From UBA1858 sp965658595 (GTDB lineage Bacteria; Pseudomonadota; Gammaproteobacteria; UBA4575): a stretch of 18,696 bases of DNA. The stretch spans positions 1 to 18,696 of the forward strand of contig CBFHSW010000057.1 in NCBI GenBank assembly GCA_965658595.1, given 5' to 3'. Position 1 is the first letter of the stretch; every line of letters starts with the position of its first letter. The translations under genes were made by a program, and so were the position numbers. Below, piece after piece: positions 14,228-18,696 of the stretch. The notes below the pieces were generated by a model. It did not search any database. It saw only the letters and a list, made by a program, of their open reading frames with translations, and was not told the DNA's origin.

Positions 14228-15055
14228 TTATTTTTTGTTTCTACGGCGCACAATCATGTTATCTGTACGTTTATTCTTACGTGTCTTGAAGCCTTTTGTT
14301 GGCATACCCCATGGCGACACAGGATGACGACCACCTGAAGTACGACCTTCACCACCACCATGCGGGTGATCAATTGGGTTCATAGCAACACCACGTACTG
14401 TTGGCTTGACACCTCTCCAACGCTTAGCACCGGCCTTGCCGAGCTTGCGAAGATTGTGTTCTGTATTACCCACTTCACCGATGGTTGCACGGCACTCTGA
14501 TAAAACTTTTCGCATTTCACCTGAACGCAAGCGTAAAGTTGCGTGTGCACCTTCTCTTGCTACTAATTGGATAGCAGCACCTGCACTACGTCCGATCTGA
14601 GCACCCTTACCCGGCTTTAATTCAACACAGTGAACCACTGTACCGACTGGAATGTTTCTTAGTGAAAGCGTGTTACCTGGCTTAATAGGTGATTGTGGGC
14701 CAGACATAACTGCGTCGCCCGCTTTAGTTCCGCGCGGTGCAATTATGTAGCGTCGCTCACCATCAGCATACTTCAACAATGCCAAGTTTGATGTTCTATT
14801 AGGATCGTACTCCAATCGCTCTACAGTCGCTGGAATACCATCTTTGTTACGCTTGAAGTCAACTGTTCTATAACGCTGTTTGTGACCGCCACCTCTGTGA
14901 CGCGTAGTGATACGTCCAGCATTATTGCGACCACCTGACTTAGTCTTCTTCTCGACTAATGACTTGATCGGTTCACCAGTATGCAGACCTTCTGATACAA
15001 CTCGTACCTGGAATCGTCTGCCTGGGGAGGTTGGTTTTGCTTTAACTACGGCCAT
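14228..15055 (-). CDS. rplB: 50S ribosomal protein L2
   Basis: L2 is needed for subunit association and peptidyl transferase activity. The 275-residue product (E. coli 273) contains GRNNAGRITTRHRGGGHKQR, VERLEYDPNRTSNLALLKYA, GDGERRYIIAP-like residues, and the catalytic-region signature AMNPIDHPHGGGEGRTSGGR, which includes the conserved histidine near residue 230. The end RKNKRTDNMIVRRRNK is typical. It is 28 bases after rplW. Confidence 0.98.
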   Translation of the reverse strand: MAVVKAKPTSPGRRFQVRVVSEGLHTGEPIKSLVEKKTKSGGRNNAGRITTRHRGGGHKQRYRTVDFKRNKDGIPATVERLEYDPNRTSNLALLKYADGERRYIIAPRGTKAGDAVMSGPQSPIKPGNTLSLRNIPVGTVVHCVELKPGKGAQIGRSAGAAIQLVAREGAHATLRLRSGEMRKVLSECRATIGEVGNTEHNLRKLGKAGAKRWRGVKPTVRGVAMNPIDHPHGGGEGRTSGGRHPVSPWGMPTKGFKTRKNKRTDNMIVRRRNKK

Positions 15056-15083
15056 TGTATTTCCTGATTATCCTTGCTTAAAA

Positions 15084-15380
15084 CTATTCCATGCCTGACA
15101 GGTCGATATCATGACCTTGTTCAAGACGGACGTAGGCTTTTTTCCAATCTTTGCGTTTACCCATTGTTCTTCCGAAACGCTTTTGCTTGCCATTAACATT
15201 AACTGTTCTAACGGCAGCCACTTTAACTTGAAACATCTGCTCTACAGCATTTTTAATATCTTCTTTCTTAGCATCAGTAAGAACCTTGAATACATGCTGA
15301 TTAGATCCATCAGCTAACAATGCTGCTTTTTCTGAGACATGAGGTGCGACTAGCACCTGTGAAAGTCTTTCAATACTCAT
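15084..15380 (-). CDS. rplW: 50S ribosomal protein L23
   Basis: L23 sits at the tunnel exit and docks trigger factor and the signal recognition particle. The product starts MSIERLSQVLVAPHVSEKAA and contains FKVLTDAKKEDIKNAVEQMF and KRKDWKKAYVRLEQG. The ATG at 15380 was chosen: it overlaps the rplD stop as ATGA and aligns with the E. coli and Pseudomonas N-termini, giving 98 residues. An in-frame GTG three codons upstream (15389) would give 101 residues but lies only two bases from the GGAG that could serve as its binding site. Translational coupling to rplD is likely. Confidence 0.96.
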   Translation of the reverse strand: MSIERLSQVLVAPHVSEKAALLADGSNQHVFKVLTDAKKEDIKNAVEQMFQVKVAAVRTVNVNGKQKRFGRTMGKRKDWKKAYVRLEQGHDIDLSGME

Positions 15381-15985
15381 TGTAGCCACTGCTCCACTTC
15401 TTTAATTGCGTCTTCTGTGATGACTACGTGCTCAAACTTAATCAAGCTAACTGGGTTGATACCACCGATCTCATCTACATCGACATATGACAAATTACGC
15501 ACAGACAAGAATAAATTCTCGTCAGCTTTATCAGCACCTACAATAATGTAGGCTGACTCAACACCTAACTCTGATAGTTTAGATATCGCGTCTTTAGTTT
15601 TTGCTTGCGTCATTTCAAAACTATCCACTATGCGTAATCTTTCTGAGCGAATAAGCTCGGAAAAAATTGAAGCATATGCAGCACGCAACATTTTCTTATT
15701 AATCTTTTGCGAGTAGTCACGCGGAGATGCTGCGAATGTTCTACCGCCAGAACGCCAGAGTGGGCCACGCGTAGTACCAGCACGAGCTCGACCCGTACCT
15801 TTTTGACGCCATGGTTTAGCTCCACCACCGCGCACTGCTGAGCGATTCTTTTGAGCTTTGGTTCCAGCACGACCGCCTGCTAAATAAGCAGTGACAGCCT
15901 GGTGGACTAATGTTTCGTTATACTCACGGCCGAAAGTATCGTCAGATACATCTACTGAGCTACCGTTAGTGACTTCAAGTTTCAT
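15377..15985 (-). CDS. rplD: 50S ribosomal protein L4
   Basis: L4 reaches into the exit tunnel; in E. coli it also represses its own S10 operon through the mRNA leader upstream of rpsJ. The 202-residue product (E. coli 201) has the tunnel loop RSAVRGGGAKPWRQKGTGRA at about 48-67, then GPLWRSGGRTFAASPRDYSQ, and a C-terminal globular domain. It overlaps rplW by four bases and follows rplC by 27. In this window the L4 gene lies in the rplC-led unit, and rpsJ is elsewhere, so the E. coli control cannot simply be assumed. Confidence 0.98.
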   Translation of the reverse strand: MKLEVTNGSSVDVSDDTFGREYNETLVHQAVTAYLAGGRAGTKAQKNRSAVRGGGAKPWRQKGTGRARAGTTRGPLWRSGGRTFAASPRDYSQKINKKMLRAAYASIFSELIRSERLRIVDSFEMTQAKTKDAISKLSELGVESAYIIVGADKADENLFLSVRNLSYVDVDEIGGINPVSLIKFEHVVITEDAIKEVEQWLQ

Positions 15986-16012
15986 GATTATTCAGATTCT
16001 TTAATGGAATGA

Positions 16013-16651
16013 CTAAGCCGTACCAATGGGATTAACGACGACTACGCCGCCTTTAGCACCCGGTACCGCACCTTTAATTAAGATTAAATCTTTATCAGCA
16101 TCAACACGCACAACCGTGAGGTTCTTTGTGCTCACCTGCTCGCTACCCATATGACCACACATCTTCTTACCCTTGAATACTCGTCCAGGCGTCTGACATT
16201 GCCCGGTAGAACCAGGTACACGGTGAGAGATCGAGTTACCGTGAGTCGCATCTTGACCGCGAAAGTTATGACGCTTGATAGTTCCAGCAAAACCCTTACC
16301 TTTAGAGATGCCAGTAACTTGTACTTTTTGCCCCTCTGCAAATAGATCCGCTTTGATTTCAGCACCCACTGCCAATTCAACTTCTTCAGCATTCTCTAGA
16401 CGGAATTCATGCATACCTTCACCTGATGCTACGCTGGCTTTCGCATAATGCCCCGTCAGAGCTTTGTTAACTCTTGATGGCTTACGGCTTCCGTAAGCGA
16501 CCTGAACAGCTCGATAACCATCTGTTGCCTGATCTTTCAATTGGGTAACGCAATTACTGTCGACATGCAGAACAGTCACTGGGACTGAGGCACCATCGTC
16601 TGTAAATACTCGGGTCATACCCACTTTCTTTCCAACTATACCTAAGGGCAT
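16013..16651 (-). CDS. rplC: 50S ribosomal protein L3
   Basis: L3 is an early 50S assembly protein close to the peptidyl transferase centre. The 212-residue product (E. coli 209) begins MPLGIVGKKVGMTRVFTDDG and contains VTGISKGKGFAGTIKRHNFR, HGNSISHRVPGSTGQCQTPG and VFKGKKMCGHMGSEQVSTKN. The glutamine-rich loop after VPGSTG includes the position that PrmB methylates in E. coli. A purine-rich AAGAGA sits about nine bases before the ATG. Unlike in E. coli, this is the first gene of its transcription unit: 510 bases of non-coding DNA and a terminator separate it from rpsJ. Confidence 0.98.
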   Translation of the reverse strand: MPLGIVGKKVGMTRVFTDDGASVPVTVLHVDSNCVTQLKDQATDGYRAVQVAYGSRKPSRVNKALTGHYAKASVASGEGMHEFRLENAEEVELAVGAEIKADLFAEGQKVQVTGISKGKGFAGTIKRHNFRGQDATHGNSISHRVPGSTGQCQTPGRVFKGKKMCGHMGSEQVSTKNLTVVRVDADKDLILIKGAVPGAKGGVVVVNPIGTA

Positions 16652-16682
16652 CGTCTTATCTCTTTTATTTAGTATTCTTTTT

Positions 16683-16726
16683 CACAAGCGGCCTTGCGGC
16701 ACCGCTTATAGTCTTTTTTACGTATT
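16683..16726. repeat. Imperfect repeat, copy proximal to rplC
   Basis: CACAAGCGG (16683-16691), ACCGCTT (16701-16707) and TTTTACGTATT (16716-16726) occur in the same order and orientation as in the copy at 16904-16973. The GCGG and CCGC parts pair to form a hairpin (16686-16691 with 16702-16707) that lies about 35 bases before the rplC start. Confidence 0.5.
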
Positions 16727-16856
16727 CCTGACTTCTCATCTGATAGTTTGGTCGGTGCTAAGTTAAAGACGCAAAAACTAGAGAAAAATCAGCACCCCAC
16801 CTTATGCTCAAGATAAAGTGTTGTGACTTAATTTATCGCTATTTATCAGCGTTTTC

Positions 16857-16882
16857 GCGTAATTATTTATCATTTATTACGC
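16857..16882. repeat. Inverted repeat GCGTAAT / ATTACGC
   Basis: Seven-base arms at 16857-16863 and 16876-16882 flank a 12-base AT-rich centre containing ATTTATC and ATTTATT. It lies in the cluster of four ATTTATC-like words at 16831-16878. It could be a protein-binding site or an RNA hairpin; function is unknown. Confidence 0.4.
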
Positions 16883-16903
16883 TGTGCACCTCTACCAACT
16901 TTA

Positions 16904-16973
16904 CACAAGCGGGTCACAGGAAGCGGCGAATTATTGCAGAAAATAGCCCGCATTAATACCGCTTTTACGTATT
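16904..16973. repeat. Imperfect repeat, copy distal to rplC
   Basis: CACAAGCGG (16904-16912), ACCGCTT (16958-16964) and TTTTACGTATT (16963-16973) match the copy at 16683-16726 in order and orientation, but the interior is longer (70 against 44 bases). It contains a candidate extended -10 box on the minus strand at 16930-16938. Confidence 0.5.
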
Positions 16974-17103
16974 TATTTCAGAAATAATACAAATTATCGA
17001 ACAATAATCATTCGATCCGACTGATTTTTAACAAGTTAAGTGAAATCACCGGTTTTCGCGCTATTTCAAAGCCATATTTGCCTGACTTTAGGCAATATTC
17101 GTC

Positions 17104-17138
17104 TAAAACAACAAACCCCTGATTAATTCAGGGGTTTG
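17104..17138 (-). terminator. Intrinsic terminator downstream of rpsJ
   Basis: An 11-bp perfect stem (CAAACCCCTGA with TCAGGGGTTTG) and a five-base loop are followed on the minus strand by TTGTTTTA. The stem begins about 24 bases beyond the rpsJ stop codon. The T-tract lies on the minus-strand side only, so it should end the tuf-rpsJ transcript. Confidence 0.85.
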
Positions 17139-17161
17139 AGAGATGTTACCAACTACTGCGT

Positions 17162-17476
17162 TTAATTCAGCTTAATCTGAACATCAACACCAGCCGCTAG
17201 ATCTAACTTCATCAATGCATCAACAGTCTTGTCAGTAGGATCGACAATATCCATGATGCGTTTATGAGTACGGATCTCATACTGATCTCGCGCATTCTTA
17301 TCCACGTGCGGAGATACCAATATGGTAAAACGCTCTTTTCGAGTAGGTAATGGGATTGGCCCCTTAACTCGTGCCCCTGTGCGTTTTGCAGTTTGCACAA
17401 TCTCACTCGCTGAACGGTCTATCAATCGATGATCAAACGCTTTTAATCTGATACGAATACATTGACTTTCTGACAT
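17162..17476 (-). CDS. rpsJ: 30S ribosomal protein S10
   Basis: S10 is a 30S head protein that also acts as NusE in transcription antitermination. The 104-residue product (E. coli 103) begins MSESQCIRIRLKAFDHRLID and contains SEIVQTAKRTGARVKGPIPL, PTRKERFTILVSPHVDKNAR and RTHKRIMDIVDPTDKTVDAL, ending VDVQIKLN. The binding site is a modest AAAGAG about seven bases before the ATG. It follows tuf by 28 bases and is followed by an intrinsic terminator, so it is most likely transcribed with tuf rather than with rplC. That separation from the rest of the S10 operon is the odd feature here. Confidence 0.98.
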   Translation of the reverse strand: MSESQCIRIRLKAFDHRLIDRSASEIVQTAKRTGARVKGPIPLPTRKERFTILVSPHVDKNARDQYEIRTHKRIMDIVDPTDKTVDALMKLDLAAGVDVQIKLN

Positions 17477-17504
17477 TGATTTTCTCTTTATTTTCTAATG
17501 TTGC

Positions 17505-18695
17505 TTATTCGATAATTTTCGCAACGACACCCGCACCTACAGTACGGCCACCTTCACGAATCGCAAATCGTAAACCTTCATCCATCGCTATCGGCGCATG
17601 CATGCTTACTTCCATCTTCACGTTATCACCTGGCATTACCATTTCGATTCCATCCGGTAATTCACATGCTCCCGTAACGTCGGTTGTTCTGAAGTAAAAC
17701 TGGGGACGATATCCATTGAAGAATGGCGTATGACGGCCTCCCTCTTCTTTCGATAGAATATAGACCTCTGCCTCAAACTTCGTATGTGGCGTAATACTGC
17801 CCGGCTTACATAACACCTGACCACGCTCCACTTCGTCGCGCTTAGTTCCTCGTAGCAATACTCCTACATTGTCACCCGCTCGACCTTCGTCTAGTAACTT
17901 ACGGAACATCTCTACTCCCGTACACGTCGTCTTTGTCGTGTCTTTAATCCCCACGATCTCTACGTCTTCACCCACTTTAACAATGCCACGCTCGACACGG
18001 CCTGTGACTACCGTGCCTCGACCTGATATCGAGAATACGTCTTCCACTGGCATAATGAAGTCGCCATCAATCGCTCGCTCTGGCTCAGGAATGTAGCTGT
18101 CCATCTCTGCTAATAGCTTTAATACTGACGGTACACCAATATCTGATGTATCACCTTCTAACGCTTTTAACGCAGATCCCGTCACTACTGGCGTGTCATC
18201 ACCTGGGAACTCGTAGCTTGATAATAAGTCACGAATCTCCATCTCTACCAATTCTAATAACTCTTCGTCATCCACTTGGTCGGCTTTGTTCATGTATACC
18301 ACGATATACGGGACACCCACCTGACGTGATAACAAGATGTGCTCACGGGTTTGTGGCATCGGGCCATCCGCCGCTGAACATACTAAAATCGCTCCATCCA
18401 TCTGCGCTGCACCGGTAATCATGTTCTTCACATAATCCGCGTGTCCTGGGCAATCCACGTGAGCGTAGTGACGGTTGTCTGTCTCATACTCTACGTGTGC
18501 TGTTGATATCGTAATCCCGCGCTCTCGCTCTTCAGGCGCGTTATCAATATCCGCGTAATCCTTGAACTCTCCACCTTGAGCTTCCGCTGACACTTTCGTC
18601 AACGCCGCTGTTAACGTCGTCTTTCCGTGATCCACGTGACCTATCGTGCCCACATTTACGTGTGGCTTATTACGTTCAAACTTCTCCTTCGACAT
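17505..18695 (-). CDS. tuf: Elongation factor Tu
   Basis: EF-Tu is the GTPase that delivers aminoacyl-tRNA to the ribosome. The coding sequence is complete (396 residues; E. coli 394), but only one base upstream of its ATG is visible, so its ribosome binding site and upstream partner are unseen. G1 GHVDHGKT is at 19-26, G3 DCPGH near 81-85 and G4 NKAD near 136-139 (NKCD in E. coli). Domain 2 includes EDVFSISGRGTVVTGRVERG, and domain 3 includes GGRHTPFFNGYRPQFYFRTT and AIREGGRTVGAG. Codon choice is unlike its neighbours: by hand count GCG is 19 of 27 alanines, ACG 16 of 28 threonines and AAG 13 of 20 lysines. In many gammaproteobacteria tuf ends the str operon after fusA. Confidence 0.98.
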   Translation of the reverse strand: MSKEKFERNKPHVNVGTIGHVDHGKTTLTAALTKVSAEAQGGEFKDYADIDNAPEERERGITISTAHVEYETDNRHYAHVDCPGHADYVKNMITGAAQMDGAILVCSAADGPMPQTREHILLSRQVGVPYIVVYMNKADQVDDEELLELVEMEIRDLLSSYEFPGDDTPVVTGSALKALEGDTSDIGVPSVLKLLAEMDSYIPEPERAIDGDFIMPVEDVFSISGRGTVVTGRVERGIVKVGEDVEIVGIKDTTKTTCTGVEMFRKLLDEGRAGDNVGVLLRGTKRDEVERGQVLCKPGSITPHTKFEAEVYILSKEEGGRHTPFFNGYRPQFYFRTTDVTGACELPDGIEMVMPGDNVKMEVSMHAPIAMDEGLRFAIREGGRTVGAGVVAKIIE

Positions 18696-18696
18696 C

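Larger units (their letters stand above)
16652..17161 (-). promoter_or_regulatory. Gene-free rplC leader and promoter region
   Basis: This 510-base AT-rich stretch separates rpsJ from rplC and must carry the start signals for the rplC-led operon, because a terminator follows rpsJ. It holds that terminator (17112-17138), a hairpin at 17074-17098, repeats of ATTTATC (16831, 16841, 16865, with ATTTATT at 16872), an inverted repeat at 16857-16882, an 8-bp long-range stem (16754-16761 with 16789-16796) and a GC-rich hairpin at 16686-16707. No textbook sigma70 promoter was found. The best candidate is an extended -10, TGC-AATAAT on the minus strand (16930-16938), giving a leader of about 270 bases. 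No convincing open reading frame was seen; a 24-codon frame at 16665-16739 is noted separately. Confidence 0.6.

Noticed and set aside
15381..15389. GTG start three codons upstream for rplW
   Set aside because: Spacing to the binding site is only two bases, and the ATG at 15380 gives both the ATGA overlap and the conserved N-terminus.
16686..16719. Plus-strand hairpin followed by six T residues, resembling a terminator
   Set aside because: The T-run starts six bases after the stem, and no plus-strand gene precedes it. A minus-strand leader hairpin is the simpler reading.
16870..16953. 27-codon minus-strand frame in the rplC upstream region, followed by an ATGA-overlapping 21-codon frame
   Set aside because: Neither has a convincing ribosome binding site or family resemblance, and the first starts upstream of the best promoter candidate.
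1..18696. tRNA, rRNA, CRISPR array, insertion sequence or phage gene
   Set aside because: None seen on either strand; intergenic space is too short outside the regions described and no such motif was recognised.

Overview
The window is a bacterial ribosomal-protein locus. Protein sequences, gene order and gene lengths match Gammaproteobacteria: RpoA, SecY, UvrA and EF-Tu align from memory along their length with the E. coli proteins. Base composition is moderately AT-rich (about 40-45% GC by eye). A genus cannot be named from this sequence. No rRNA, tRNA, CRISPR array, insertion sequence or phage gene was seen. Layout, left to right: (1) positions 1-211, minus strand, hold the first 70 codons of a major facilitator superfamily transporter, cut by the window edge. 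(2) A 125-base divergent promoter region follows. (3) uvrA, the nucleotide excision repair damage sensor, lies on the plus strand to 3177. (4) A roughly 340-base intergenic stretch has hairpins and a strong bidirectional intrinsic terminator; uvrA and the ribosomal operon converge here. (5) From 3516 to 16651 on the minus strand runs a nearly gapless ribosomal superoperon. Read in transcription order it is rplC, rplD, rplW, rplB, rpsS, rplV, rpsC, rplP, rpmC, rpsQ (S10 operon minus rpsJ); rplN, rplX, rplE, rpsN, rpsH, rplF, rplR, rpsE, rpmD, rplO, secY, rpmJ (spc operon); then rpsM, rpsK, rpsD, rpoA, rplQ (alpha operon). (6) A 510-base gene-free, AT-rich stretch with inverted and direct repeats. 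(7) rpsJ and then tuf at the right edge, also on the minus strand. How it works together: the minus-strand genes supply 50S and 30S proteins, the Sec translocon channel, the RNA polymerase alpha subunit and EF-Tu. Genes are separated by 1 to about 35 bases or overlap (TAATG or ATGA junctions), so translational coupling is likely. The one good internal promoter is between rpmJ and rpsM. The most unusual architecture is that rpsJ, normally the first gene of the S10 operon, sits 28 bases behind tuf, is followed by an intrinsic terminator, and is separated from rplC by 510 bases of non-coding DNA. This implies a tuf-rpsJ transcription unit and a separately started rplC operon with its own leader. 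Other points of note are a TTG start for rpsS, GTG starts for rpsM, rpoA and rplP, strongly G-ending codon use in tuf compared with its neighbours, a palindrome within the likely uvrA promoter in place of a recognisable enterobacterial SOS box, and a consensus -35 box whose promoter would fire straight into the terminator downstream of rplQ. No novel multi-gene system was found; the gene content itself is ordinary.
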